A DNA stretch of 64,000 nucleotides from Rhizobium terrae (GTDB lineage: Bacteria; Pseudomonadota; Alphaproteobacteria; Rhizobiales; Rhizobiaceae), in NCBI RefSeq assembly GCF_003425685.1, contig NZ_QJKM01000009.1, positions 62,001 through 126,000 of the forward strand. The letters run 5' to 3'. Position numbers and translations under genes: made by a program. Shown here piece after piece: positions 34,391-43,510 of this stretch (the stretch's first letter is position 1; every line of letters begins with the position of its first letter). The notes beneath the pieces were generated by a model, which was not told the origin of the DNA, did not search any database, and saw nothing but the letters and a program-made list of their open reading frames with translations.

Positions 34391-35317
34391 ATGCAGACAA
34401 AAGACTATCCGCGAGATCTTGTCGGTTACGGCCGCAACATCCCCGATCCGAAATGGCCGGGCGGCGCACATGTCGCCGTCCAGTTCGTGATCAATTACGA
34501 GGAGGGCGGCGAAAGCACGATCATGGACGGCGATCCGGCATCCGAATCGCTTTTGTCCGAGATCGTCGGTGCGGCGCCCTGGCCCGGCCAGCGCAACCTC
34601 AACATGGAATCGATCTACGAATACGGCTCGCGCGCCGGCTTCTGGCGGCTCTGGCGGATGTTCACGGAACTCAAGGTGCAGGCGACGGTCTATGGCGTGA
34701 CACTCGCCATGGCCCGCAATCCGGAAGCCGTCGCGGCCATGAAGGAGGCCGGCTGGGAAATCGCCAGCCACGGCTACCGCTGGCTGGAATACAAGGATTT
34801 TCCGGAGGCCAGGGAGCGGGAACATATCCTCGAAGCCGTGCGGCTCCATACCGAACTCGTCGGCGAGCGGCCCTACGGCATGTATCAGGGCAAGCCCTCG
34901 AACAATACGTTGAAACTGGTCATGGAGGAGGGTGGTTTCCTCTATTCCTCCGACAGCTATGCCGACGACCTGCCTTATTGGGTGCCGGGCCTCGACGGAA
35001 AGTCTTTCCTCATCATCCCCTATACGCTCGAAACCAACGACATGCGGTTTGCGACGCCGCAGGGCTTCAATGCCGGCGACCAGTTCTTCACCTATCTGAA
35101 GGACGCGTTCGACGTGCTTTATGAAGAGGGCAGGCAAGGCAGCCCCAAGATGATGTCGATCGGCCTCCACTGCCGCCTCGTCGGCCGGCCGGGCCGGGCT
35201 GCCGCACTCAGGCGGTTCATCGAATACGTGCTTTCGCGCGACAAGGTCTGGATCCCGCAGCGGATCGAGATCGCCAGGCACTGGCACGATAATCATCAGC
35301 CGGCGAGTCACCCATGA
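34391..35317 (+). CDS. puuE: PuuE-type allantoinase
   Basis: A 308-residue protein of the polysaccharide-deacetylase fold that hydrolyses allantoin to allantoate without a metal. Family markers are the N-terminal GYGRNIPDPKWPGGA, NYEEGGE near 38-44, and the EIASHGYRWLEY segment near 122-133. It opens the ureide block puuE-uraD-alc-allA-uraH. Its stop overlaps the uraD start by four bases (ATGA), showing translational coupling. Confidence 0.93.
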   Translation: MQTKDYPRDLVGYGRNIPDPKWPGGAHVAVQFVINYEEGGESTIMDGDPASESLLSEIVGAAPWPGQRNLNMESIYEYGSRAGFWRLWRMFTELKVQATVYGVTLAMARNPEAVAAMKEAGWEIASHGYRWLEYKDFPEAREREHILEAVRLHTELVGERPYGMYQGKPSNNTLKLVMEEGGFLYSSDSYADDLPYWVPGLDGKSFLIIPYTLETNDMRFATPQGFNAGDQFFTYLKDAFDVLYEEGRQGSPKMMSIGLHCRLVGRPGRAAALRRFIEYVLSRDKVWIPQRIEIARHWHDNHQPASHP

Positions 35318-35817
35318 CTGCGCGGGCGGATTTCATAAAACAGTTCGGCGGCGTGTTCGAACATTCGCCCTTCATCGCCGAACGGGCCTATGATGCCGGC
35401 TTCATTCTCGTGCCGATGTCCGCGAAGAAGCTGCATGACGCGATGGCATCGATCTTCCGCAAGGCGAGCCACGAAGAGCGGCTCGGCGTGCTTCGCGCCC
35501 ATCCGGATCTCGCCGGCAAGCTGGCGGTCGCGGGCGAGCTTACCGAAGACAGCCGCAGGGAGCAGGCCGGCGCCGGGCTCGATCGTCTGAGCCCGGAGGA
35601 ACATGGGCGTTTCACCGCGCTCAACACGGCCTACATGGAAAAATTCGGTTTTCCCTTCATCATCGCCGTCAAGGGGCTTAGCAAGGACGATATCCTTGCC
35701 GCCTTCGAGACGCGCATTCATAACAGCGTAGAGGAAGAATTCGCGACTGCCGCCGCGCAGGTGGAAAAGATCGCACTTCTGCGCCTCAATGCCCTGCTTC
35801 CGGAGACTTCGAAATGA
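35314..35817 (+). CDS. uraD: OHCU decarboxylase
   Basis: A 167-residue helical protein that converts 2-oxo-4-hydroxy-4-carboxy-5-ureidoimidazoline to S-allantoin. The catalytic His lies in the LRAHPDLAGKL segment (about residue 68), the family signature, and a second conserved part is FGFPFIIAVKG near 110-120. It overlaps puuE and alc by four bases at each end. It completes urate breakdown together with PuuD and UraH. Confidence 0.93.
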   Translation: MTARADFIKQFGGVFEHSPFIAERAYDAGFILVPMSAKKLHDAMASIFRKASHEERLGVLRAHPDLAGKLAVAGELTEDSRREQAGAGLDRLSPEEHGRFTALNTAYMEKFGFPFIIAVKGLSKDDILAAFETRIHNSVEEEFATAAAQVEKIALLRLNALLPETSK

Positions 35818-36839
35818 GCGAGACCAAAGACAACAGCCTGCCGCCGTTTGCGACCGGCGCGATCAACCTCGCTTCCGCCCGTCTCGGCGCCAAGGGCATT
35901 TACGCCACCGATGAGTTCTTCGCGCCGCTGGACCGCATGCTTGCTGATGCGCCGGCGAGCTTCGATCCCGATCTCTACGACGACAACGGCAAATACATGG
36001 ACGGTTGGGAAAGTCGCCGCAAGCGGGTTCCCGGCCATGACTTTGCGATCGTCAGGCTCGCCATGCCCGGCCGTATCTTCGGTTTCGATGTCGATACCAG
36101 CTATTTTACCGGCAATTACCCGCCGCATTGCTCGATCGAGGCCGCCTTTATCGAGGACGGCGATCCGACCGATGCCACGGTCGTCTGGACGGAAATCCTC
36201 GACAAATCGGCGCTCGGCCCGAGCGCCCACCATTTCTTCGACAATCCGGACAAGGGCAAGGTCTGGACGCATCTGAGGCTGCACATCTATCCGGATGGCG
36301 GCATCGCCCGCCTGCGCGTCTATGGCTCGGCGCATTTCGACTGGTCGAAGGTCGGCGCCGACGAGGAAATCGACCTTGCCTATATCTTCCACGGCGCAAA
36401 ATCGCTTGCCTGGTCGGATGCCCATTACGGCCACCCGGACAAGATGCTCGGCCCGGGCCGCGGCCTCAACATGGGCGACGGCTGGGAGACCAAGCGCCGC
36501 CGCGGGCCGGGCCACGACTGGGCGGTGATCCGCCTCGGCCATCCCGGCACGATCGGCCGCATCATCGTCGACACGGCCTTCTTCAAGGGCAATTTCCCGG
36601 ATACGTGCGAACTGCTCGGGGCCTACCTGCCGGACCTCGGCGACAGCCCGTCGGAAGCGGATATCGCCGCCTCCGAGAGTTGGAGGCCGATCCTCCCGCG
36701 GGCCAAGCTGCAGATGGACTACATCCATGAATACGGCGCCGGTGCGATCGCCGATGTCGGTCCGGTAACCCATGTGCGCTATGCCATGCATCCGGACGGG
36801 GGCACGATGCGGCTCAGGCTCTACGGGAGGAAGGCGTGA
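35814..36839 (+). CDS. alc: Allantoicase
   Basis: A 341-residue enzyme that hydrolyses allantoate to ureidoglycolate and urea. It consists of two similar jelly-roll repeats, each with a DGWE(S/T)xRxRxPGHD segment, at about 61-75 and 222-236. The internal duplication is characteristic of allantoicases. It overlaps uraD by four bases. The 57-base gap after it is followed by a MNT/HEPN pair rather than the next ureide gene. Confidence 0.93.
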   Translation: MSETKDNSLPPFATGAINLASARLGAKGIYATDEFFAPLDRMLADAPASFDPDLYDDNGKYMDGWESRRKRVPGHDFAIVRLAMPGRIFGFDVDTSYFTGNYPPHCSIEAAFIEDGDPTDATVVWTEILDKSALGPSAHHFFDNPDKGKVWTHLRLHIYPDGGIARLRVYGSAHFDWSKVGADEEIDLAYIFHGAKSLAWSDAHYGHPDKMLGPGRGLNMGDGWETKRRRGPGHDWAVIRLGHPGTIGRIIVDTAFFKGNFPDTCELLGAYLPDLGDSPSEADIAASESWRPILPRAKLQMDYIHEYGAGAIADVGPVTHVRYAMHPDGGTMRLRLYGRKA

Positions 36840-36896
36840 GTTCTTTCCCCGATCCCTTCCGTCGCCTATATTGACGGCATCAGGAGCGATGCCGTC

Positions 36897-37187
36897 ATGA
36901 GACCGTCCGAGGTGCTGGAGAAGAACCGTAGTCTCATAAGAGAGATCGTTGCCCGCCGGCAACTTTCCAATCCGCGGGTCTATGGGTCCGTTCTGAGGGG
37001 AGAGGATCGGCCGGACAGCGATCTGGATATCTTGGTCGATCCATCGCCGACCACCACGCTTTTTACGCTCGGGGGCGTTCAGTGGGAGCTTGAAGAAGCG
37101 CTGGGGGTACCGGTCGATGTCAAGGTGCCCGGCGACTTTCCGCCGAAAGTCCGTGACCGCATCGTCGCGGAAGCTTTGGCGATATGA
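36897..37187 (+). CDS. mntA: MNT-type nucleotidyltransferase antitoxin
   Basis: A 96-residue minimal nucleotidyltransferase. The pattern GSVLRGEDRPDSDLDILVD (about residues 27-45) holds the GS and DxD motifs of the family, so it is probably active. In MNT/HEPN toxin-antitoxin systems this enzyme modifies the HEPN toxin and silences it. It overlaps the next gene by four bases. It interrupts the ureide block between alc and allA. Confidence 0.88.
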   Translation: MRPSEVLEKNRSLIREIVARRQLSNPRVYGSVLRGEDRPDSDLDILVDPSPTTTLFTLGGVQWELEEALGVPVDVKVPGDFPPKVRDRIVAEALAI

Positions 37188-37546
37188 GCGAGAACAGGCT
37201 GCACGTCTATCTGGAACGCATGCGTATGGCCGGCGTGCGCGCGATTGGTTATGTCTCGGAGATGGGCGAGGCCGCCTTTCGCGATGATCTGCGCACCCGG
37301 GACGCCGTGACCGCCAACATTGCCGCAATCGGCGAGTGTGTCACCAAGATCATGGATAACTATCCGGATTTCGTTGTCGAGCATCCCGATATTCCCTGGC
37401 GGGATATTCGGGCGATGCGCAACCGCGTGGCGCATCAATATTTCGACGTCGATGTCGAGACGGTCTGGTTGACGGTGAAGATCAAAATACCGGAACTGCT
37501 GAAAGATCTCGATTCCCTCCACAATTGGCGCGCGCAGGGCGAATAA
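37184..37546 (+). CDS. hepT: HepT-like HEPN toxin
   Basis: A 120-residue helical protein of the HepT/DUF86 family. The catalytic RNase motif R-x4-H with a following Tyr is seen in RNRVAHQY at about residues 86-93; the Tyr is the residue AMPylated by MNT partners in known systems. The start ATG overlaps the mntA stop. It is a likely ribonuclease toxin neutralised by MntA. The pair lies inside the purine catabolic operon. Confidence 0.88.
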   Translation: MSENRLHVYLERMRMAGVRAIGYVSEMGEAAFRDDLRTRDAVTANIAAIGECVTKIMDNYPDFVVEHPDIPWRDIRAMRNRVAHQYFDVDVETVWLTVKIKIPELLKDLDSLHNWRAQGE

Positions 37547-37574
37547 TGAGGCGAAGGCACCCAAGGGGCATAGA

Positions 37575-38075
37575 TTGACCGAATATCTCGATATCCAGCC
37601 GCTCACCAAAAAAGCCTTCGCGCCCTATGGCGATGTGATCGAGGCCGATCCCTCCACCATGCGCCTCATCAACGGCGGCACGACGGAGCGTTACCATGCC
37701 TTGGCGGAGCCGGTGGTCACGGGAACGCCCGAGCGGCTGATCTTCAACATTTTCCGCAGCCAGCCGAGGCAGTTTCCCTATGTGTTGACGATGATGGAAC
37801 GGCATCCCTACGGCAGTCAGAGCTTCGTGCCGCTTTCGGGCAGGCCTTTCCTGGTTGCGGTTTCAGACGACGAGGCCGGCCGGCCGGGCAGGCCCAGGGT
37901 TTTTCTTGTCGAGGCGCATCAGGGGGTCAACTATTTCCCGAACGTCTGGCACCATCCGTTGATGGCGATCGGCGCTGTCAGCGACTTCCTCGTGGTGGAT
38001 CGCGACAATCCGCCGGAAAACTACGAGGAATTCTTCTTCGAAAATCCCTTTCTCGTTGCGGAGCCCAGCCGATGA
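37575..38075 (+). CDS. allA: Ureidoglycolate lyase
   Basis: A 166-residue cupin-type enzyme that splits ureidoglycolate to glyoxylate and urea. The segments PYGDVIEAD (about 16-24) and the metal- or substrate-binding NVWHHPLMA (about 123-131) are family marks. It starts with TTG at 37575, six bases after AAGGGG at 37563-37568. It overlaps uraH by four bases. Confidence 0.9.
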   Translation: MTEYLDIQPLTKKAFAPYGDVIEADPSTMRLINGGTTERYHALAEPVVTGTPERLIFNIFRSQPRQFPYVLTMMERHPYGSQSFVPLSGRPFLVAVSDDEAGRPGRPRVFLVEAHQGVNYFPNVWHHPLMAIGAVSDFLVVDRDNPPENYEEFFFENPFLVAEPSR

Positions 38076-38428
38076 CCGGCCTCACCACCCATGTGCTCGA
38101 CACGGCGAGCGGAAAGCCGGCCGAAGGCCTGAAGATCGATCTTTACCGATTGAGAGGCGAAGCGCGCGAGAAGATCGGGACCGTCATCACCAATTCGGAC
38201 GGTCGCGTCGACGGCGGGTCGGTCCTGATCGGCGAGACCTTCGTCATCGGAGAGTATGAACTCGTCTTCCATGCGGGCGATTATCTTCGCGCCTGCGGCG
38301 TTACCCTGACGCAGCCGGCCTTTCTCGACGTCATCCCGATCCGCTTCGGCATTTCGGATGTGACGGCGCATTACCATGTGCCGCTGCTTCTGTCGCCCTA
38401 CGGTTATTCCACTTATCGGGGCAGCTGA
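38072..38428 (+). CDS. uraH: 5-hydroxyisourate hydrolase
   Basis: A 118-residue transthyretin-like enzyme that hydrolyses 5-hydroxyisourate to OHCU. The N-terminal [14 protein letters not shown], the conserved [10 protein letters not shown] segment and the C-terminal tetrapeptide YRGS are all present and are the family's active-site signatures. Its stop shares a base with the start of the following phosphoesterase gene (TGATG). Confidence 0.95.
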   Translation: MTGLTTHVLDTASGKPAEGLKIDLYRLRGEAREKIGTVITNSDGRVDGGSVLIGETFVIGEYELVFHAGDYLRACGVTLTQPAFLDVIPIRFGISDVTAHYHVPLLLSPYGYSTYRGS

Positions 38429-39177
38429 TGCGGTTTGCGGCGATTGCGGACGTTCACGGCAACCATGCCGCCCTGAAGGCGGTGCTCGACGACATCGCGG
38501 CGCTCGGGATCCGCGACATCGTCAACCTTGGCGACTGCCTGAGCGGTCCCTTGCAGGCCGACCAGGCTGCCGATCTCCTGGCGCTCCTCGATCCCGATGC
38601 CTCGGTGACGGTGAGGGGCAATCATGACCGTTATCTCCTCGACACTCCTTCCGAGGCTTTGGGCGCGTCGGATGCGCAGGCCTATGGGCAGCTGGCGTTC
38701 CGGCATTTCGACTGGCTGCGGAAACTGCCGTTCAGCATGGTCTATCGCAAGGAGGTTTTCCTCTGTCACGCAACGCCGAAGGACGACAACACCTATTGGC
38801 TGGAGAAGGTCACGCCCGAAGGCCATGTCGTGCTGCGGCCATTGGCCGAGATCGAAGCCATGGCGGAAGGCGTCGATCAGTCGCTCATTCTATGCGCCCA
38901 CAGCCATGTTCCGCGCGCCGTGCAGCTTTCCGACGGGCGGCTGATCGTCAATCCCGGCAGCGTCGGCTGCCCGGCATATGACGACGACCAACCTGTCTAC
39001 CACAAGGTCGAAACCGGCCATGCCCTGGCCTCCTATGCGGTGCTGGAGAAGACCGAAAAGGGCTGGGCGCCGCGCTTCCGCAACGTCGCTTACGACCACA
39101 TGGCGATGTCCCGGCTTGCTGCCGAAAACGGACGTCCCGATTGGGCAAGCGCACTGGCGACGGGACGGATCGCCTAA
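38428..39177 (+). CDS. Metallophosphoesterase
   Basis: A 249-residue calcineurin-like phosphoesterase. The metal ligands are visible in ADVHGN (7-12), NLGDCLSG (38-45), RGNHD (63-67) and CAHSHVPR (about 150-157). It resembles the YfcE/diadenosine-type group, so it may hydrolyse a phosphodiester or nucleotide. It is translationally coupled to uraH by TGATG, which suggests a link to nucleotide or purine turnover, but the substrate is not clear. Confidence 0.87.
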   Translation: MRFAAIADVHGNHAALKAVLDDIAALGIRDIVNLGDCLSGPLQADQAADLLALLDPDASVTVRGNHDRYLLDTPSEALGASDAQAYGQLAFRHFDWLRKLPFSMVYRKEVFLCHATPKDDNTYWLEKVTPEGHVVLRPLAEIEAMAEGVDQSLILCAHSHVPRAVQLSDGRLIVNPGSVGCPAYDDDQPVYHKVETGHALASYAVLEKTEKGWAPRFRNVAYDHMAMSRLAAENGRPDWASALATGRIA

Positions 39178-39202
39178 GGGACAGATTGATTTTTCAAAGG
39201 AC

Positions 39203-39221
39203 TTGTACTACTTATTGTACA
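39203..39221. promoter_or_regulatory. YefM-type operator upstream of yefM-yoeB
   Basis: TTGTAC occurs twice in direct order, at 39203-39208 and 39215-39220, and the second forms TGTACA (39216-39221). TGTACA is the known core of the YefM operator in E. coli. The site lies just before the GGAGG at 39230-39234 and the yefM start, so it fits autorepression. Confidence 0.65.
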
Positions 39222-39238
39222 TGTCTTTTGGAGGCGCC

Positions 39239-39526
39239 ATGCGCACGGTCATGTTTTCTCAAGCCCGCCAGGAGCTTGCCAGTCTTCTGGATGAAGTTTC
39301 CAATGATCGCGTTCCGGTGGAGATAGTACGCCGCGACAAGCCTTCTGCCATCTTGATCGACAAGGACGAATACGAGGGCATATTGGAGACCTTGCATCTG
39401 ATGTCGACGCCTGCCAATGCAAAACGTCTTATGGACGCGATCGAAAATGCCAATGACGGCAAAAGCCTGATCGTGCATGATCTCATAGAACCTGAAGATT
39501 ACGCCCGTTCGAAGAAGAATGGTTGA
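39239..39526 (+). CDS. yefM: YefM/Phd family antitoxin
   Basis: A 95-residue antitoxin. The N-terminal half has the Phd/YefM DNA-binding fold (FSQARQELASLLDEV, then VEIVRRDKPSAILI) and the C-terminal half should be the flexible toxin-neutralising part. GGAGG at 39230-39234 sets the start. It shares one base with the yoeB start (TGATG). Confidence 0.88.
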   Translation: MRTVMFSQARQELASLLDEVSNDRVPVEIVRRDKPSAILIDKDEYEGILETLHLMSTPANAKRLMDAIENANDGKSLIVHDLIEPEDYARSKKNG

Positions 39527-39810
39527 TGTCCTCCAAGGGCTCTTTTCTGCTTGTCTGGGATCCCGAGGCGTGGCGCGACTATATCTATTGGCAGGAAACT
39601 GACCCAAAGATCGTTCTTCGGGTCAACGAACTCATCAAGGATACGCTGCGTCACCCGTTTGAAGGCATAGGCAAGCCTGAGCCTCTGCGTAACCAGTTGA
39701 AGGGCCACTGGTCGCGCCGAATAACCCAGGAACACCGACTGGTTTACCGGGTGGAAAGCAGCGGCGATCAGCCGAGGCTCGTCATTCTTCAGTGCCGTTT
39801 CCACTACTGA
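39526..39810 (+). CDS. yoeB: YoeB/Txe family mRNA interferase toxin
   Basis: A 94-residue ribosome-dependent mRNA interferase of the RelE fold. Family marks are the early LVWDPEAWRDYIYW, GKPEPLRNQLKGHWSRRI and the C-terminal HRLVYRV with the final CRFHY; the catalytic His-Tyr end is intact. It is encoded directly after yefM with a one-base overlap. Confidence 0.9.
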   Translation: MSSKGSFLLVWDPEAWRDYIYWQETDPKIVLRVNELIKDTLRHPFEGIGKPEPLRNQLKGHWSRRITQEHRLVYRVESSGDQPRLVILQCRFHY

Positions 39811-39882
39811 GGCCCGCTTCTCGAAACCATTCGGCAATGCTTGCGCTCGATACTTCTCCTCGATTCGACAGGAGAGATTCGG

Positions 39883-40638
39883 ATGGCACAGTCGCGCGGG
39901 AAATCCGGTTCAAAACGCAAGGGCAGCAAGCGGTCGCCGGGCGGGGCGGGATCGTCGCTCTGGCCGTGGATTGCGGTGCTCGCCGTCGTTGGCGGTGGGC
40001 TGGCGCTCTATGAAAACTCGGCAGCCGCAAAGCGCTTCATCGCCGGATTGAAGAGCGACAAGCCGGTGCAGGTCGCGGCAAGACCGGCGCCCGGCGCGGA
40101 CAAGCCCGTGCCGCCCAGACCGGTTGCCGCCGGCGCTCTGCGTCAGGTGCCGCCAAGACCGAATACCCCGCCGGACGGCAGTCACACGGCGGCGATCATT
40201 CCGCCGGCACCGATCGGCAAGCCCGCGCTGGAGGAGGCCGCCAAGCCGGCCGAACCGCCGAAGACCGACGAGAAGCTCGCAGGCTCCTACGAGGCGAAAT
40301 TCTATCTTTGCGGCACGGCCAAGCAGGACGACTGCGTGGTCTCGGCGGACCGCTTCGTCTTCCACGGCCAAAAGATCCGCCTGGTCGGAATCGAGGTGCC
40401 GGACATCAAGAAACCGCGCTGCGAGGACGAACGCTTCAAGGCGAGTGACGCGGAACTCAGGGTGCGCGCCTTCCTCGATTCCGGCCCGTTCGAACTGGTC
40501 ACCTGGGACGGCAACGATTCCGAAGTCGACGGCCACAAGCTCCGCGAAGTCAAGCGCAACGGCATGTCGCTCGCCGACATCCTTGTCCGGGAAGGGCTTG
40601 CGAAGCGGCCCGGCAGCGGCAAGGGCGGCTGGTGCTGA
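39883..40638 (+). CDS. Membrane-anchored nuclease-like protein (SNase fold)
   Basis: A 251-residue protein with a basic Lys/Arg/Ser N-terminus, one membrane segment (about residues 25-43, WPWIAVLAVVGGGLALY), a Pro/Ala-rich linker and a C-terminal thermonuclease-like domain. The domain shows RLVGIEVPD and a downstream KRNGMSLADILVREGLAK segment as in SNase folds, but one of the expected catalytic acidic positions is not certain. A GGAGAG site sets the start at 39883. It may act on nucleic acid in the periplasm; activity is not proven by the sequence. Confidence 0.65.
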   Translation: MAQSRGKSGSKRKGSKRSPGGAGSSLWPWIAVLAVVGGGLALYENSAAAKRFIAGLKSDKPVQVAARPAPGADKPVPPRPVAAGALRQVPPRPNTPPDGSHTAAIIPPAPIGKPALEEAAKPAEPPKTDEKLAGSYEAKFYLCGTAKQDDCVVSADRFVFHGQKIRLVGIEVPDIKKPRCEDERFKASDAELRVRAFLDSGPFELVTWDGNDSEVDGHKLREVKRNGMSLADILVREGLAKRPGSGKGGWC

Positions 40639-40771
40639 CCTGTGGCCCCATGCCTTCCGGGCCATCGCCTTCTCAGAACCGAATGGGGAGTTTTCGAGAT
40701 CCGGTTGAACTTCATGGATCCGTAATATAGCCGTTGCACGAGTTCCAGGTGATTGGTGAGATCAAGCCCGC

Positions 40772-41812
40772 ATGAGCGATCTAAGTAACGAGGCCGGATT
40801 GCGTCGTTCCCGTTTCGACACCCGCCGTATGCCCCATGCCGCAGGATACGAGGCCTGGAACGAGGCGATCAACGTCCTGTTCGACGCCCGCTCGCGCCGG
40901 ACCGCGGACGAAGGCTTCTTCGCGAGCGTCGACGCGACCCTGATGGGCGAGGTCGCCTTGGGGCGGCTGGAAGCCACCGCGCAGGATTTCGACCGCTCGC
41001 GGTACAAGATCGCCCGCGACGGGATGGACGGCTATGTCCTGCAATTTTACCTCAAAGGTCAGAGCGCTGCGCGCGACAACAGGCTCCCGGTGGCGGGTGT
41101 CGGCGATCTCTACATCGTCGATATGGCGCAGCCTCTTGCGACCACGACCTCGGATCACCAGCAGATAAGTCTAGTCGTGCCGAGGCGGCTTCTCGCTCCC
41201 CGCGTCGGGAATCCCGACGATCTGCATATGCGGGTGATCCCATCGGCGTCCCCGCTCGTGTCGCTCTTCCGGGACAGCCTGATGAGCTTCGACCGCAACA
41301 TCGATCGGATGACCCGTCTGCAGGGGGAGGCGGTGATCGAGCCGCTGCTCGGCCTCGCAGCCGCGGCTCTCGACGGACATGTGCGGGAGGACAATGCCGG
41401 CGGCGTCAATCTCGCACAATTTTCTGCAATCAGACGGTATGTCGATGCGCATCTTATGGAGCGGGGGCTTTCGATAGACACGGTCGTTTCCGCCTTCGCG
41501 CTGTCCCGCCGGACCGTCTACCGATTGTTCGAAGCCGTCGGCGGCTTTTCGAGCTATGTCAACCGGCGCCGCTTGCAGCGAGCCTTTCACATCCTGCGGT
41601 CGGGAGAGTGGCGGCATCTTTCCATCTCGGAGATTGCCGAAGGGCATGGCTTCAGCAATCCCGAGCACTTCAGCCGCGCCTTCCGCCGGGAATTCAGTCT
41701 TTCACCCCGCGAGGTCAGGCATCTGTCCGGCTCCGCGGAGGCCTTGTCAGTTCTATCCAGCGGCCGGCCGGAAACGGAATGGTCCAATTGGATCAGCATG
41801 CTCGGCCGATAG
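40772..41812 (+). CDS. AraC family transcriptional regulator
   Basis: A 346-residue protein with an AraC-binding-like N-terminal domain (PF14525 type, about residues 20-200) and a C-terminal AraC helix-turn-helix (LSIDTVVSAFALSRRTVYRLF and GHGFSNPEHFSRAFRRE). No signal or membrane segment is present. It is 590 bases upstream of the dCache-pLGIC operon on the same strand, and may regulate it, but the target is not shown by the sequence. Confidence 0.85.
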   Translation: MSDLSNEAGLRRSRFDTRRMPHAAGYEAWNEAINVLFDARSRRTADEGFFASVDATLMGEVALGRLEATAQDFDRSRYKIARDGMDGYVLQFYLKGQSAARDNRLPVAGVGDLYIVDMAQPLATTTSDHQQISLVVPRRLLAPRVGNPDDLHMRVIPSASPLVSLFRDSLMSFDRNIDRMTRLQGEAVIEPLLGLAAAALDGHVREDNAGGVNLAQFSAIRRYVDAHLMERGLSIDTVVSAFALSRRTVYRLFEAVGGFSSYVNRRRLQRAFHILRSGEWRHLSISEIAEGHGFSNPEHFSRAFRREFSLSPREVRHLSGSAEALSVLSSGRPETEWSNWISMLGR

Positions 41813-42403
41813 CGCCCAGGCAATGTGACACAAATTGCCGGAAAATTGGCACCGATAGTCCATTCGCGCCTGCATTCTAAATCCGGCATGGAAACCTCTT
41901 TGTCCGCGTGCGAAGCGACGGAAATACCGAATGAGGGTGATCCGCCCGACACGCCGACATCGCATGATGCGGCTGTCATTATCTTCCCTCTCGGCCAACC
42001 GCGTCTCTGGAGAGGTTTCCCGCAATGTCCGTCCGTTGTTCCACCGCCTGCGGCTTCAGGACGTTAAGGAATCTGCCTTCATCGGTGACGGTCGCTTCTC
42101 CGGCGTCGGCTGCGATCGTTCCCGATGTGCCTCTTGAAGACGGCGACGGCGGAACGGTCGCCGTCCGGTCGGACAATTTCATCATCTTCGACGGACTGGC
42201 CATTGCACGCGGCACAGGAGCGGGCAATGGCGGCCTCGTCGGGGTGTGGGGCAAGGCCGTGCTTTCCTGCAACGGTCTTGCCCGCCTTTTCACCGAAGGC
42301 GGCAATCTCGGCAGCCTGCCGTTCGCTCCCTGCAATGTCGCGACGTCGCCCGGCGGCGCGTTTCGATGAGCCGCGTGCGAGAGAACATGGTGGAGCTTCT
42401 TCG
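41813..42403. other. Long intergenic region before the dCache-pLGIC operon
   Basis: This 591-base stretch has overlapping open frames on both strands and none is convincing. The best candidate is 42025-42369 on the plus strand, listed separately. It likely includes the promoter of the operon that starts at 42404. Confidence 0.45.
42025..42369 (+). CDS. Doubtful small ORF
   Basis: A 114-codon open frame that begins MSVRCSTACGF and ends before the sensor gene. GAGAGG lies nine bases upstream and third positions are GC-rich, but the protein matches nothing I know, has no clear signal or fold, and open frames on the opposite strand overlap it fully. I keep it only because it fills a gap in a gene-dense region and lies directly before an operon. 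Confidence 0.25.
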   Translation: MSVRCSTACGFRTLRNLPSSVTVASPASAAIVPDVPLEDGDGGTVAVRSDNFIIFDGLAIARGTGAGNGGLVGVWGKAVLSCNGLARLFTEGGNLGSLPFAPCNVATSPGGAFR

Positions 42404-43510
42404 ATGACGATCGACCGCCTTGTTGCCGCGGTCGCCGCCGCCGCGACCGCATCTACCCTTCTGCTCGGCGGCTGGCTGATGATCTCCGATCAGGCCGCGA
42501 TGCTCGATCAGGCCAAGCGGCGGGAGATCGACAAGACCGCCGTCGTCCTGACATCGGCGATGGATCAGGCTGCGACGCTTTCCGCCACCCATGCCGAGAG
42601 CCTGGCCGTCGATCCGGCGATTCGCCTCGCCCTGAAGGCAAGGAACCGGGACCAGTTGCAGGCCTACGCGAAGCCGATCCTCGGCCGGTTGAATCGCAGT
42701 GCGGGCATCGATGTCGTGCATTTCCATGCAGCTGACATGAAGTCGTTCCTCCGCGTTTGGGATCCCGGCAACTTCGGCCAGGACCTTTCGACGTTTCGTC
42801 CGATGGTGGTTGCTGCCAATCATGACCGAATGACCCGCAAGGGACTGGAACTCGGCATTCGTGGCCTCAGCCTTCGTGCGGTATCGGCGATTGCCGAGGG
42901 CGAAGAGCTGGTGGGCACGATTGAGGTGGGTGTGAGCCTCCAGTCGCTCGCGGATCTGGCAAAGGCATCGACCGGAGGCGATTACGCGCTGGCGCTCGAC
43001 CCCTCGTTCCTGAAGGATATGCCCAACGGGAACCGGTCTGCACCGGGTGCCCTGGTGCTCGACGCCAATACCAACAAGACGCTGTTCGACCGCGTGCTTG
43101 CAAGCGGCAACGTGGTTCTCGCCCGCAGCCGCACGACGTTCGAGTTTTCTGCGGAAGGGCAGGAAATCACCATCCAGAGCAGGCCTCTCATCGACTACAG
43201 CGGCAACATGATCGGTGTCCTGCTGACGACCACCGACTTTGCGGATCTCCGCACCCATTACAACCGCTCTCTGGTCACCATCGTGATCGTCGGCATCGGC
43301 GGCTTCCTGATCATATTCGCGGCCATCATGGCGATTGTCCGTCTGGCGGTGATCCGACCCATGCGAGCGCTGGAATACATGATCCGGGCGGAAGCGGAGA
43401 ACCTCGTCGCGGCACAACCCAGGAGCGGGCTGGAAGATTACGGAAATGTCCATCAGGCGGTGGTCGATGCGCTCAAAGGCAGAAGGCCCGCTGAGCCGGA
43501 GGGTGAATGA
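42404..43510 (+). CDS. Membrane protein with periplasmic double Cache domain
   Basis: A 368-residue protein with a membrane segment at about 7-27, a periplasmic domain at about 29-288 and a second membrane segment at about 290-312, then a short HAMP-like cytoplasmic tail and no output domain. The periplasmic part carries VVHFHAADMKSFLRVWDP (about 104-121) and the DLSTFRPMV that follows, typical of dCache_3 chemoreceptor sensors. It has no kinase or methyl-accepting domain. Its stop overlaps the start of the ion-channel gene by four bases (ATGA), so the two proteins should be made together. Confidence 0.8.
   Translation: MTIDRLVAAVAAAATASTLLLGGWLMISDQAAMLDQAKRREIDKTAVVLTSAMDQAATLSATHAESLAVDPAIRLALKARNRDQLQAYAKPILGRLNRSAGIDVVHFHAADMKSFLRVWDPGNFGQDLSTFRPMVVAANHDRMTRKGLELGIRGLSLRAVSAIAEGEELVGTIEVGVSLQSLADLAKASTGGDYALALDPSFLKDMPNGNRSAPGALVLDANTNKTLFDRVLASGNVVLARSRTTFEFSAEGQEITIQSRPLIDYSGNMIGVLLTTTDFADLRTHYNRSLVTIVIVGIGGFLIIFAAIMAIVRLAVIRPMRALEYMIRAEAENLVAAQPRSGLEDYGNVHQAVVDALKGRRPAEPEGE

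Noticed and set aside
41979..42452. Minus-strand frame with a CAACNG motif in the gap before the dCache gene, like a damaged cytochrome c site
   Set aside because: The heme His is missing, there is no start codon or signal peptide in that frame, and the match is a single short motif.
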